A DNA stretch of 64,000 nucleotides from Casimicrobium huifangae (GCF_009746125.1 NZ_CP041352.1:3642436-3706435), one strand, 5' to 3'. Shown: positions 29,227-37,990, counted from the stretch's first letter. Numbers and translations are program-made. Notes: generated by a model not told the origin, from the letters alone.

Positions 29227-29970
29227 ATGCGCGCGATTTTCATTTCCGACCTTCATCTCGGCGAACAGGACGCCATCACCGAAGCACGCTTTGACGTTTT
29301 CATGCGCGATGTCGCGCCGAAGGCCAATCGGCTTTATGTGCTCGGTGACCTGCTCCATGTGTGGCTGGGTGACGCCTTGCTCGCCCGCGACGCCTACGCG
29401 CGGAGCATCTGCGCCCGATTTGCCGAGCTGGTCTCGCGCGGCACTAAAGTCTTCATCGCGCGTGGCAACCGCGATTTCATGATCGCGGCTGCATTCGCCA
29501 AGGCTTGCGGCGCAGAGTTGCTTCCGTCCGAGACCATCGTCACGCTGGGCCGACACCGCGCACTGCTGCTGCACGGCGACGAGCTGTGTACAGACGATGT
29601 TGCCTACCAGCGCGCCCGACGCGTACTGCGCTCAGCTGCGTTTCGTGTCTTTGGCAACAGTCTGCCAGTGGTCCTCCGCGCCGCCATCGCTCGGCGTCTA
29701 CGTCGCGCGAGCGAGGCACACAAGGCCGGCACCGCGTTGAACATCATGGACGCCAATGTAGACGCTATCGCAAAAGTCATGGCGCGCCACGGTGTCGACT
29801 GCCTGATTCACGGCCACACCCACCGACCTGCGCATCACGTGCTTTCCGGCGCCGGCGAGCGCTGGGTGCTGTCCGATTGGCAGCAGGACTACGGTTACCT
29901 GGCGTGGGAAGAAGGCCACTTCGCGGTTCACCCCTGGCCAGCAAGCACCGTGCAACCGGCCTCGCTATAA
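29227..29970 (+). CDS. lpxH: UDP-2,3-diacylglucosamine diphosphatase LpxH
   Basis: Cleaves UDP-2,3-diacylglucosamine to lipid X in lipid A synthesis, at the inner face of the membrane. Metallophosphoesterase motifs are in order: SDLHLG (residues 7-12), GDLLHVW, ARGNRDF, LHGDELCTDD and HGHTHRP. The family usually has GDLFExW, so the Leu-His pair here is a small variant. The ATG at 29227 has GGGGAG 14-19 bases upstream; 247 residues. Its stop codon overlaps the -10 box of the following tRNA. Confidence 0.9.
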   Translation: MRAIFISDLHLGEQDAITEARFDVFMRDVAPKANRLYVLGDLLHVWLGDALLARDAYARSICARFAELVSRGTKVFIARGNRDFMIAAAFAKACGAELLPSETIVTLGRHRALLLHGDELCTDDVAYQRARRVLRSAAFRVFGNSLPVVLRAAIARRLRRASEAHKAGTALNIMDANVDAIAKVMARHGVDCLIHGHTHRPAHHVLSGAGERWVLSDWQQDYGYLAWEEGHFAVHPWPASTVQPASL

Positions 29971-29971
29971 T
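29966..29971 (+). promoter_or_regulatory. -10 box of tRNA-Ala promoter
   Basis: A perfect TATAAT whose TAA is also the stop codon of lpxH, 12 bases before the mature tRNA. No good -35 is visible at the right distance. Confidence 0.55.
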
Positions 29972-29983
29972 CAGATCCACGTT

Positions 29984-30059
<76 letters not shown>

Positions 30060-30069
30060 ACTCATCTTG

Positions 30070-30103
30070 AAGGCCAGTCCGCGTGACTGGCCTTTTGTTT
30101 TTT
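30070..30103 (+). terminator. Intrinsic terminator after tRNA-Ala
   Basis: AAGGCCAGTC and GACTGGCCTT form a ten-base-pair stem (30070-30079, 30085-30094) followed by TTGTTTTTT. Confidence 0.93.
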
Positions 30104-30160
30104 GGGTGTCGAGCTGCCGCAAGTGTGCGACAACGGTCATTGCAACCGGTCGCTACGCCA

Positions 30161-31156
30161 CTACGCCGCACCGCGCCCTTTCTGACTAACGAAATAAACC
30201 ACTTTGCGAGCCCGCTGCACATCGCCCAGCGGGCGGTGCTCGGCGAGTGCCTGCCACGGGTCAAACACCGAGGCTTCTGCTTTTTCGGACAGTTCCCGTC
30301 CCTGTGTCGATGTGGTGTCCTGCTGTGGCAGTGTGAGACGGACGACCGTGGTGTAAGGGCTGGTCCAGTTGATCGACGCATCCTCGATCGGCGTCAGTCT
30401 TTCGCTGACGTAGGGCTGCAGTTGCATGTCCCAGTGCAGTGCCTGCTGCCGCAGACGGGCGCTGAAATCGCCGCCCCAGTCCTTGTTGGCACCGGGCGTC
30501 GCCTTGCCGTTGCTGTCGGCCGGCACCAGGCGCACCCGTACCGCATAAGGCCCACAGGCCATCGGCACGTTGCTGAACAGCGCTTCCGTCGCGAAACCGC
30601 CAAAGGGCCTGCTGACGGTCTTGAGCATTTGCGCAATGCGGGCAGGTCCGCCAAACAGGCCATAGCGCTTGATCAGGAATTTCAGGAGCGCACCATTTCC
30701 ATTGGCGGCAGCGACCACAAAATCGACAAATTCGTCGCTCCGTGCAAACGCGAATTTCTCCTGATTGATCAGCGTGAAATCCTGACTTTTCGCCGGCCCG
30801 TTGCCCAGCGCAGAGTCGCCATGCACACCGAAAACGCGGAGCGCAAATCCGCGAATATCGGGCACAGCATCCCGCGCGCGATCCATGCCACCATTCGAAA
30901 GCCGTACCCAGACCTCATGCACTCCGGGCGATGCAAACAGGCCGTGGCGGGCGAATTCCGGCAGATCGGGTAATACCTCGAGTGTGCCCTGTGCGGCAGT
31001 CAGTTGCTTGCGATGCAGCGCGCGGCCATTGCCGTACTTGGCTGATTTGCGCGCCTGAATCGCCGCGAATTGTTCACCGTAACGCGCGAATCGCTCAGCC
31101 TCGTCAGCGGCAATCTGCTCCTTCCAGTGAGTGCTGGGTTGCATCGTGTCAGCCAT
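30161..31156 (-). CDS. Catalase-like heme protein
   Basis: 331 residues from ATG 31156, which has GAGGGG nine bases upstream; longer readings run into psd. The middle resembles the catalase fold of the short catalase-related group: GRALHRKQL (candidate distal His), WVRLSNGG, RGFALRVFGV and DFTLINQEKFAF. Full-length catalase signatures (RVVHARG) are not present, so activity against peroxide is uncertain. No signal peptide, so cytoplasmic. It lies 26 bases after psd on the same strand and may share its message. Confidence 0.7.
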   Translation of the reverse strand: MADTMQPSTHWKEQIAADEAERFARYGEQFAAIQARKSAKYGNGRALHRKQLTAAQGTLEVLPDLPEFARHGLFASPGVHEVWVRLSNGGMDRARDAVPDIRGFALRVFGVHGDSALGNGPAKSQDFTLINQEKFAFARSDEFVDFVVAAANGNGALLKFLIKRYGLFGGPARIAQMLKTVSRPFGGFATEALFSNVPMACGPYAVRVRLVPADSNGKATPGANKDWGGDFSARLRQQALHWDMQLQPYVSERLTPIEDASINWTSPYTTVVRLTLPQQDTTSTQGRELSEKAEASVFDPWQALAEHRPLGDVQRARKVVYFVSQKGRGAA

Positions 31157-31182
31157 GCGTGTTCCCCTCAAAAGTGTTTGGC

Positions 31183-32025
31183 TCAGCTTGCCCGCAGACC
31201 CATCGCCTCGCCCATGCGAATCGCCGCAGCGGGTTGCCAGGCCTTGTTGAAGTTGATGGCGCCCGCTGGCCATAGCATCACCACGGTGGAGCCCAGCAGA
31301 AAGCGGCCCATTTCGCCGCCCCGTTCTAGCGCAACGGCGCCGTTGCCCGCCTGCGGATAGTCCCAGCGTCTCACCTCCGGCAGGCGTGGTGGGTTGACCA
31401 CCCCGTGCCACACGGTTGCCATGCTGCCAACGATGGTCGCCCCAACCAGCACCAGTACAAACGGGCCGTGTGCCGTGTCGAACACGCACACCACGCGCTC
31501 GTTGCGCGCGAACAGCCCCGGCACCGAGCGCGCCGTTGCCGGGTTGACCGAAAACAGGTCGCCAGGCACGTAGATCATCTGCCGCAACGTGCCGTCGCAG
31601 GGCATATGGATACGGTGATAGTCCTTCGGGCTCAAGTAGAGCGTGGCGAAGGCGCCATCCTGAAAGCGCGCCGCCAGCGCCGCATCGCCACCGACCAGTG
31701 CCTGCGTGCTGTAGCTGTGGCCTTTCGCCTGAAAGATCTGGTCGCCCGCAATCGGGCCGAACTGGCTGATCGCGCCGTCAACCGGACAAAGAAAATCGGC
31801 CTCAGCGAAAGGACGTGCGCCATCGCGCAGCGGCCGGGTAAAGAACTCGTTGAAGGTCGGGTATGCAGCAGGGTCGGGGTTCGCCGCCTCGTCCATATTC
31901 ACGCCGTAGCGGCGCACAAAGCGCTTGATCGCCAGCGTTGTCAGTGCACCACCACGCCAGCCGGCAAAAGAGCCTGCCATCTGTGTGAGCGCGCGCTTGG
32001 GCAGAAAGTGTTGAAGTGTTGGCAT
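31183..32025 (-). CDS. psd: Phosphatidylserine decarboxylase proenzyme
   Basis: Forms phosphatidylethanolamine from phosphatidylserine at the inner membrane. The self-cleavage site is seen as LGST near the C-terminus ([12 protein letters not shown]), where the Ser becomes the pyruvoyl group of the alpha chain. Other marks are [26 protein letters not shown] and [15 protein letters not shown]. From ATG 32025 it has 280 residues, the usual length; an earlier start at 32103 would add an unsupported tail. Confidence 0.94.
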   Translation of the reverse strand: MPTLQHFLPKRALTQMAGSFAGWRGGALTTLAIKRFVRRYGVNMDEAANPDPAAYPTFNEFFTRPLRDGARPFAEADFLCPVDGAISQFGPIAGDQIFQAKGHSYSTQALVGGDAALAARFQDGAFATLYLSPKDYHRIHMPCDGTLRQMIYVPGDLFSVNPATARSVPGLFARNERVVCVFDTAHGPFVLVLVGATIVGSMATVWHGVVNPPRLPEVRRWDYPQAGNGAVALERGGEMGRFLLGSTVVMLWPAGAINFNKAWQPAAAIRMGEAMGLRAS

Positions 32026-32149
32026 GGCGAACGCGTATCTGGCGGAACAGTCTGGTTTGCGTATTGTCTGCGATCCGGACGCCGTTCCCGGCTCTTTGGG
32101 CATTCAATGGCGCGCTAGCATTTCAGGGTTTCTGTTCCAGAGTCTTCCC

Positions 32150-32785
32150 ATGAGCGAGTATCCGAAAGACATCTTCACCGAACAAGCCGACATCGACGAC
32201 GACACACTGGCGCATCTGGGCCCGCTCACCGGCCTGGCCGGCATCTGGCAGGGCACTCGCGGCCTGGACGTCAAACCCGAGGCAGATGGTCCGGCCAAGC
32301 AGGCGTACATCGAGCGCATCGAATTGCAGCCGATCGACCCGCAATCAAACGGACCGCAACTCTTCTACGGCTTGCTTTATCACGTGCACATCACCAAGCC
32401 GGATGATGTGGAGACCTATCACAGCCAGGTTGGCTACTGGCTGTGGGAGCCGGCCACCGGCATGATCATGCACTCGTTAACGATCCCGCGCGGCCAGACG
32501 GCGCTGGCCATCGGGCACGCCAAAGCGAAGGATCGCGAATTCGAGCTGGTCGCCAAACGTGGCTCCACCGAGAACGGCATCTGCTCGAACCCGTTCCTTG
32601 AGCACGCATTCCGCACCGACGAATTCCGCATCCGCGTAAGGATCAACGACAATGGCACCTGGACCTACGAGCAGGACACCATTCTCAAGATCCACGGGCA
32701 GGACGAGCTGTTCCATCACAAGGATCGCAACACGCTCAGCAAAATCGGCGAACCTACCCCCAATCCGCTGGCACGCGAAAAGTAG
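32150..32785 (+). CDS. Nitrobindin-like heme-binding beta-barrel protein
   Basis: 211 residues from ATG 32150. The N-terminal LGPLTGLAGIWQGTRG matches the family opening (L-x-x-L-x-G-x-W-x-G), followed by alternating beta strands and a C-terminal ELFHHKDRNTLSKIG, where the family's proximal heme His is expected. Nitrobindins bind ferric heme and react with NO or peroxynitrite. Export signal absent. Function here is by family only. Divergent from psd. Confidence 0.7.
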   Translation: MSEYPKDIFTEQADIDDDTLAHLGPLTGLAGIWQGTRGLDVKPEADGPAKQAYIERIELQPIDPQSNGPQLFYGLLYHVHITKPDDVETYHSQVGYWLWEPATGMIMHSLTIPRGQTALAIGHAKAKDREFELVAKRGSTENGICSNPFLEHAFRTDEFRIRVRINDNGTWTYEQDTILKIHGQDELFHHKDRNTLSKIGEPTPNPLAREK

Positions 32786-32802
32786 GCGACTACAATTGCG
32801 GT

Positions 32803-33087
32803 ATGGCCCGCGAACGTATTCACCCAGAAGGCACCGACGCCACCTATCGCGTACAGGAGTCGCTCAAGGCGCTGGTACAACAAGGCGGGGCGCGCAAGAC
32901 ATTCCGCCTCAAGCCGGACGCCAACAAGGCTTTGCAGCAACTGGTCAAACTGCTGCAGGTGAATACCGAAACCGAGGCGGTGGAGACCGCGATCATGGCC
33001 TTGCGCGATGAGCTGAAGGCAAGCAAAGCACCGGCGGTTGCAAAAAAGCAACGTGTCAATGCGGTCTCCTTGCGACTCGTCAAATAA
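32803..33087 (+). CDS. Small protein with ribbon-helix-helix-like core
   Basis: 94 residues, 17 bases after the nitrobindin-like gene, same strand. The segment ARKTFRLKPDANKALQQLVK then VNTETEAVETAIMAL has the beta-helix-helix pattern of CopG/MetJ-type DNA-binding proteins; the tail is basic. Codon use matches the neighbours. I do not recognise a named family. Confidence 0.6.
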   Translation: MARERIHPEGTDATYRVQESLKALVQQGGARKTFRLKPDANKALQQLVKLLQVNTETEAVETAIMALRDELKASKAPAVAKKQRVNAVSLRLVK

Positions 33088-33134
33088 CCGTTGACGACAC
33101 AATCGTAGTCATACACAATTCACTCATTCTGTGG

Positions 33135-33234
33135 TTTCGACTTCAAGTCAAAAAGGACGCGAAGTCGAGCCGCCGACAGTGCGCAGGCACGGCAAGGCGA
33201 AGACGACAAAGTAGTTTTTGGCTTGAAGTCGAAA
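33135..33234. repeat. 100-bp element with 20-bp terminal inverted repeats
   Basis: The arms 33135-33154 and 33215-33234 pair over 20 bases with one mismatch (TTTCGACTTCAAGTCAAAAA against its complement). The right arm shares GGCTTGAAGTCGA with the left end of dispersed repeat copy B at 59611. Looks like a small non-autonomous mobile element or a long hairpin RNA. Confidence 0.5.
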
Positions 33235-33290
33235 TTAACCCATTGATGATCGCCGACAGGCAGCAAACACAGGAACCCGAAAGCAGAACC

Positions 33291-33500
33291 ATGATTACCA
33301 AGGCCTACTTCACCACCACCAGCAAGCCGCATGCGGCTCGTGCTGGCGCGTGCGCGGCCGCTTGGGGCATGGCAATGAAACGTGGCCTGCGTCGCGTCGG
33401 CAATCAACCGCGTCTGTATTCGTTTGGCTCCGGTATGGGCAGCAATACAGAGCCACTGATGACTCGAATGTTTGTGAAAGGAGCGCCAGGACTGGCGTAA
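33291..33500 (+). CDS. Hypothetical small basic protein
   Basis: 69 residues beginning MITKAYFTTTSKPHAARAG, with high GC at third codon positions as in real genes of this window, and followed 25 bases later by a strong terminator. No family recognised and the ribosome site is weak; the frame could be extended to 33243. Confidence 0.4.
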   Translation: MITKAYFTTTSKPHAARAGACAAAWGMAMKRGLRRVGNQPRLYSFGSGMGSNTEPLMTRMFVKGAPGLA

Positions 33501-33525
33501 CAGCAGCAAACAGGTTTCACCCGAA

Positions 33526-33560
33526 AACCCCGAGTCGTCGCAAGACCTCGGGGTTTTTTG
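33526..33560 (+). terminator. Intrinsic terminator
   Basis: AACCCCGAG (33526-33534) pairs with CTCGGGGTT (33547-33555), followed by TTTTG and further T. It ends transcription from the 33291 gene. Confidence 0.88.
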
Positions 33561-33634
33561 TTTTTGGGTCCGAGCCTTGCAATTCTGTTCCCGGCAGTCC
33601 TTCTTCCACCACAGCACACATTCAGGAGTTCATC

Positions 33635-33838
33635 ATGGTCCTTGTTGATTTCACCCTTGCCGAACGATGGCGAGTATTCGGCGAGCTCTCGTTCGCGCCG
33701 GTACCCCGCGACGCGAGGCGCCAGACTCCGGCCGCTACCGTGCCGGCAGTTGCGGCGCGGGTAGCGCCAGGTATCGACCCGGCCGAGGCTCCCGCCCGTC
33801 GGCAGGCAGAGGCGGCATTGATGCAGCGTCTGCTCTAG
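33635..33838 (+). CDS. Hypothetical 67-residue protein
   Basis: Starts MVLVDFTLAERWRVFGELSF with AGGAG seven bases before the ATG, the best ribosome site in this stretch; the C-terminal half is Ala/Arg/Pro rich. It lies between a terminator and a structured non-coding stretch. No family recognised. Confidence 0.45.
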   Translation: MVLVDFTLAERWRVFGELSFAPVPRDARRQTPAATVPAVAARVAPGIDPAEAPARRQAEAALMQRLL

Positions 33839-33995
33839 TCCTCGTCGGGACGCGTTGCCAGCGCACAGATAGTGCGCGGCATCGCGGCCCGATCAAGCGG
33901 TTACCCGTGCAATCGTGAGCACGGATAACGCCGGTCGCAACCGGCACCCAGTTTTGATGTGCGCCGCATTGGCGACGCATGATGTTTTTCAGGAA

Positions 33996-34080
33996 GACAC
34001 GGCAAATACCGTGTCACGCAACCGAGCATCCCGTGCGTCAATCAAGAGCACATGCGAGTACGGGATGCAAAGCTCGGCTG
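33996..34080 (+). other. Two strong hairpins upstream of the structured RNA
   Basis: GACACGG-N6-CCGTGTC (33996-34015) and GCATCCCGT (34026-34034) with ACGGGATGC (34060-34068), the latter extended by CCGAG/CTCGG outside a bulge. They lie in a 540-base stretch without convincing coding potential and may be the 5' part of the same transcript as the structured RNA. Confidence 0.45.
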
Positions 34081-34144
34081 ACGGAATGGCGCAGTTCCCC
34101 CTCCTCCCCGAAGGTAGCGCCGGACCCGATAAGTTGCGTGCGCT

Positions 34145-34330
34145 AGAGGTGCGGCTAGTGCGCGAGGTGCAAGTCCTCACCTGAAGCCCCTGTTTCGCAG
34201 ACGCGTGCATGAAGGCCAGCCAACAGCACGCGGCATCGCCGGACGCGGCGGTGTCGAGATCCGGAGAACGGCCTTGACGGACACGGTGAACCCGCCGTGG
34301 TGGTGCAAGGTACGCGTCTGCGAAACTACC
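34145..34330 (+). ncRNA. Structured RNA candidate, HEARO/omega-RNA-like
   Basis: A 14-bp perfect stem TTTCGCAGACGCGT (34193-34206) with ACGCGTCTGCGAAA (34312-34325) encloses about 105 bases that fold further: AAGGCC (34212) with GGCCTT (34270), CCGGA (34239) with TCCGG (34260), and GGCGGTGTC (34247) with GACAC (34280) and CCGCC (34292), which would be a pseudoknot. A leader hairpin GAGGTGCAAGTCCTCACC precedes it. The layout and short words (GTGCAAGTCC, GAGATCCGGAGAACGGCC) recall HEARO RNAs, the omega guide RNAs of IscB nucleases, but this identity is from memory. No iscB lies in the window, so it would be a stand-alone copy. The GNAT gene starts 55 bases downstream. Confidence 0.5.
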
Positions 34331-34379
34331 TCTTTTGCTGCTTCTCCAGTCGCCGGCCCGGCGTCACCAAGCTCGCTCT

Positions 34380-35186
34380 ATGTCCACGTCAAATCGTCCC
34401 GCATTCGATCTCCGCCGTCTCGAAGAAGTCTCGCAGAACGCGTCACGACCGGATCGCGGCCTGATGGTTGATGGCTGGAGTGTTGGCTTGTCGCAAGGGG
34501 TGGCGAAGCGATCTCGCTGCATCAACGCGTTCTATCGTTCGCAGCGCCCGTTTGCACAAAACCTCGTCGATGCGAAGGCTGCCTATGCGGCAGCTCGCCT
34601 GCCCTGCGTATTCCGGATGACGCCGTTTATCGACGATCAGTCGCTCGATTCGCGTCTGGATTCGCTCGGCTATGTTCGTTTCGATCCGGCCATTGTCATG
34701 GCGCTCGACCTTGATCATCTGCATCGCGAGCACGTTTCGGTGGCGTCTTCGCAAACCACCGTCGTGACCGAAAGCAATATGGCGCTGGCGGCTGAACGCG
34801 TCGCCGCGCTCCGTGGCGACAGCGCGGAAGAAACGACAGGACTGGCCGCACGGTGGCAACTGGCTGCGGCCGAGGTAGCACCGGGCTTCGTGCTGACCGC
34901 CGGAGCGGGCGTCAACGCGGAACCCGACTGCGTTGCCAGCTCCGTCACCATTCGCGAAGGCGATCACGTTGGCGTCTTCGATGTGGTGACGGCTGCAGAC
35001 TGGCGGGGGCGTGGGCTGGCCTCGGTGTTGATTGCGACCCAACTCGCGGACGCGCGCGCGCGGGGGGCACAGGTCGCCTATCTGCATGTGCGCGCCGACA
35101 ATCCGGCGCGGCGCATCTACGAACGCTTCGGCTTCGTGGCAGTCTATGAGTATTGGTACCGGGCCTTGCCCGGCGATGCCCGCTAG
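34380..35186 (+). CDS. GNAT family N-acetyltransferase
   Basis: 268 residues from ATG 34380. The C-terminal half carries the acetyl-CoA-binding pattern ADWRGRGLASVLIATQLADA and the end strand YLHVRADNPARRIYERFGF typical of GNAT enzymes. The N-terminal half has a second, degenerate GNAT-like part. Substrate unknown. It is the first gene after the structured RNA, which may lie in its leader. Confidence 0.85.
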   Translation: MSTSNRPAFDLRRLEEVSQNASRPDRGLMVDGWSVGLSQGVAKRSRCINAFYRSQRPFAQNLVDAKAAYAAARLPCVFRMTPFIDDQSLDSRLDSLGYVRFDPAIVMALDLDHLHREHVSVASSQTTVVTESNMALAAERVAALRGDSAEETTGLAARWQLAAAEVAPGFVLTAGAGVNAEPDCVASSVTIREGDHVGVFDVVTAADWRGRGLASVLIATQLADARARGAQVAYLHVRADNPARRIYERFGFVAVYEYWYRALPGDAR

Positions 35187-35439
35187 CCTCGGCTGCCGCC
35201 TTGTAACCGCGCGCCAAATCAGTCGACGAACAGGCCTGCCGGCCATCAAGTACATCTGCAGGCATTCGTCGCAATCGCGCAACGCGTAGTTGGTTGTAGT
35301 ACGCAAATCGGCACTTACCAACCCGCCAAGCCGCACCGGCGCGTATCATCGCAAGATGTTCCTAGCATTTTTTTGTGTCCGTTTGATGACAGTTGATGCG
35401 TGCGCGGCGGCGACGCCCTGGCGGACCGGGGCCCGATAG

Positions 35440-37131
35440 ATGCTCACGCTGTTAAACATCCTCGCCGGCATCGCGCTCCTCGTGTGGGGCACCTACCTCG
35501 TGCGCACCAGCGTGCTGCGGGTATACGGCGCCGAGTTGCGCCGCTTCCTGTCGGTGAATGTAGGCAACCGCTTCCTCGCCCTGCTGGCCGGCCTTGGCGT
35601 GACCGGGCTGCTACAGAGCTCAACGGCGACGGCGTTGCTGACCACCTCATTCGCCGGCAGTGGCCTGATCGCCACCGCGCCGGCGCTTGCCATCATGCTC
35701 GGCGCGGATATCGGCACGGCGCTGGCAGCGGTGTTCCTCTCACGCGATCTCACCTGGTTGTCACCACTGCTGATCTTCGTCGGCGTGATCGTCTTCCTGT
35801 CCAAGCAGCGTAGCAATGCCGAGCATCTCGGCCGCGTCGCCATCGGGCTTGGCCTGATGATGCTGGCGCTGCAGCTGATCGTCGCTGCGGCACGGCCGCT
35901 CACGCAGACGGCCGGCGTCAAGGCCATCTTCACCACGATCTCTGGCGACCCGCTGCTCGATCTCGTGATCGCCGCTGCAGTCACCGTGCTGGCGTATTCC
36001 AGTCTGGCAGTTGTGCTGCTGGTCGCCACGCTGACGGCGTCGCAGGTGATCGGTCTCGACACCGCGCTGCCGCTGGTGCTCGGCGCCAATATCGGCAGCG
36101 GTCTGCTGGCGGTGCTGATGACGCTGAAATCGGCTGCCGAGGTACGCCGGGTGCCAATGGGCAATCTGTTCTTCAAACTCGGCGGCGCCTTGCTGGCGAT
36201 CCCGTTCATTCGGCTGATCGCCAATTACGCCGGGGACTCGGGATTCCCGGATGCGCAGGTGGTGATTGCCTTTCACCTTGTCTTCAACATCGTGCTGGGC
36301 GCCATCTGCATCGGGCTGACCGAACGTACAGCGGCGCTGGTGGAACGGCTGATCCCGGCGGCACCGACGGCGCAGGACGAGTCGCGCGCGCGCCATCTCG
36401 ACCCGCACGCGCTGCCCACGCCGTCGCTGGCGCTGACCTGTGCCGCCCGCGAGGCGTTGCGTATTGGGGACTTTGTGGAGCAGATGCTCGCCGCGCTCGG
36501 CAGGCTGATGCAGGACAACCATCGTTCCTCCGCCGACGAAATCCGCCGCCTTGATGATGTGGTTGACTCGCTCTACAAGCAGGTGAAGTTCTACCTGACG
36601 CAGGTAAGCCGCACGCCGATGGGCGAGCGCGAGAGCCGCAAGTGGACCGACATCATCTCGTTCACCATCAATCTTGAGCAGGTCGGCGACATCATCGAGA
36701 AGAGCGCCAACGATGTGGTGTCGAAGAACATCGAGCGCAACCGCAATTTCTCGGACGCCGGACGGCAGGAGCTTTGCGACCTGCACGCCCGGCTAGTGGC
36801 CAATCTGCGGCTGGCGATGAACGTGTTCATCAACAACGACGTCAACGACGCCGAGAAACTGCTCGCCGAGAAGGTGAAGTTCCGTGAGCTGGAGCTGGTC
36901 AACTATGACAAGCATCTGGTACGGCTGGCCGATCACACCGTGCAGAGCATCGAAACCAGCTCGCTGCACCTTGATCTGATGCGCGACCTGAAGCGCATCA
37001 ATTCACACTTCTGCTCGGTTGCCTATCCGATTTTGGAGGCGGCGGGCGCCCTGTCGGAAAGCCGTCTGCGAGCCGTTGAGCACGAGCGCGGTGACGTCAC
37101 CATCACTGGCGGCGGGCGGCAGCGCGTCTAG
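35440..37131 (+). CDS. Na+/phosphate cotransporter family protein with PhoU-like domain
   Basis: 563 residues. The membrane half holds two Na/Pi repeats with the QSSTATALLTTSFAGSG motif near residue 59 and a second, weaker YSSLAVVLL motif near 186. The C-terminal ~220 residues are helical and PhoU-like (LDDVVDSLYKQVKFYL, SFTINLEQVGDIIEKSANDV). Such fused proteins import phosphate with sodium or act in phosphate efflux. Not linked to other phosphate genes here. The 253 bases upstream hold no other signal I can name. Confidence 0.9.
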   Translation: MLTLLNILAGIALLVWGTYLVRTSVLRVYGAELRRFLSVNVGNRFLALLAGLGVTGLLQSSTATALLTTSFAGSGLIATAPALAIMLGADIGTALAAVFLSRDLTWLSPLLIFVGVIVFLSKQRSNAEHLGRVAIGLGLMMLALQLIVAAARPLTQTAGVKAIFTTISGDPLLDLVIAAAVTVLAYSSLAVVLLVATLTASQVIGLDTALPLVLGANIGSGLLAVLMTLKSAAEVRRVPMGNLFFKLGGALLAIPFIRLIANYAGDSGFPDAQVVIAFHLVFNIVLGAICIGLTERTAALVERLIPAAPTAQDESRARHLDPHALPTPSLALTCAAREALRIGDFVEQMLAALGRLMQDNHRSSADEIRRLDDVVDSLYKQVKFYLTQVSRTPMGERESRKWTDIISFTINLEQVGDIIEKSANDVVSKNIERNRNFSDAGRQELCDLHARLVANLRLAMNVFINNDVNDAEKLLAEKVKFRELELVNYDKHLVRLADHTVQSIETSSLHLDLMRDLKRINSHFCSVAYPILEAAGALSESRLRAVEHERGDVTITGGGRQRV

Positions 37132-37207
37132 GGCCGTTACACCGGCAAGGCAGCTTTTCGGCCGGACCCGCATCGGCGCTTGGCTTCTGGCGGTAAAACG
37201 GCGATTG

Positions 37208-37270
37208 TCGATTTTTCGCGTTTTGATGGTGCGAGCCCAGATCAGCCGGGCTTCTTCGTCTAAAGTTGCC
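37208..37270 (+). repeat. Dispersed ~68-bp intergenic repeat, copy E
   Basis: TCGATTTTT, spacer, GAGCCC...GGGCTTCTTC and TAAAGTTGCC follow the order of the family described at 3118. The AGCCC/GGGCT hairpin followed by TTCTTC may terminate the Na/Pi gene. Confidence 0.5.
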
Positions 37271-37290
37271 AGCCGGCAACCGCTAGCGAT

Positions 37291-37935
37291 TCAGGACGCC
37301 CGCCTGCTGCGGCGGTGCTCCTGCCAGACCTTGACCACGATCGGTAGCACCGAAATCGCGACGATACCGATCACGATCACGGACAGGTTGTTGCGCACCC
37401 AGGAGATATTACCGAACAGGTAACCAGCGTAGGTCAAGGAGGAAATCCACGCCACGCCGCCGATCACGTTGTAGACAAAAAACGTGCGGTAGGGCATCTG
37501 CGCTACGCCCGCGAGGAACGGCACAAACGTACGCACGATGGGCACGAAGCGACCCATCACAATCGAAAACGGGCCGTACTTTTCGTAAAAGGCCTGCGTC
37601 TGCAGCAGATATTCCTGCTTGAAGACGCGCGAATCCTTGCGTTCAAATGCCTTCATACCGAGCCGACTGCCGACGAAATAGTTCACCGCGTCGCCGAGGA
37701 TCGCAGCGGCGCACAGGATCGCAACGAACAGATGCACATTGAGCCCGGCAAGCGCGGTGATCGCGCCCGCGATGAACAGCAGCGAATCCCCCGGCAGCAG
37801 CGGCATGACCACCAGGCCGGTCTCGGCGAAGATGATCAGCGTGACCACGCCGAAGAACAGCAGCGGCGATGCCTGCGCCAGCGCCGCAAGGTGATCGTCG
37901 AGCGAGGAGAAGAAAGACAGCAGTTCAGCGATCAT
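37291..37935 (-). CDS. DedA family membrane protein
   Basis: 214 residues from ATG 37935 (a TTG at 37956 would add seven). Family marks: FAETGLVVMPLLPGDSLLF, the FVGSRLG loop and GRFVPIVRTFVPFLAGVAQM. DedA proteins are polytopic inner-membrane proteins of the VTT fold; several members flip undecaprenyl phosphate or phospholipids. It lies 56 bases after secF on the same strand and may be transcribed with it. Confidence 0.9.
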   Translation of the reverse strand: MIAELLSFFSSLDDHLAALAQASPLLFFGVVTLIIFAETGLVVMPLLPGDSLLFIAGAITALAGLNVHLFVAILCAAAILGDAVNYFVGSRLGMKAFERKDSRVFKQEYLLQTQAFYEKYGPFSIVMGRFVPIVRTFVPFLAGVAQMPYRTFFVYNVIGGVAWISSLTYAGYLFGNISWVRNNLSVIVIGIVAISVLPIVVKVWQEHRRSRRAS

Positions 37936-37990
37936 GAAATGGCCGCGCAGGCGCAACAGCCTTGAGCTGCCACGCCAACACGTCGTTGCC

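Noticed and set aside
31157-31489. N-terminal extension of the catalase-like protein to 31489
   Set aside because: It overlaps psd in another frame and the ATG at 31156 has a strong ribosome site.
34145-34200. Cobalamin riboswitch, because of GGTGCAAGTCC
   Set aside because: No B12 box and no B12-related gene downstream; the enclosing helices differ.
34145-34330. Group II intron fragment
   Set aside because: No GTGCG 5' boundary, no domain V hairpin and no reverse transcriptase remnant nearby.
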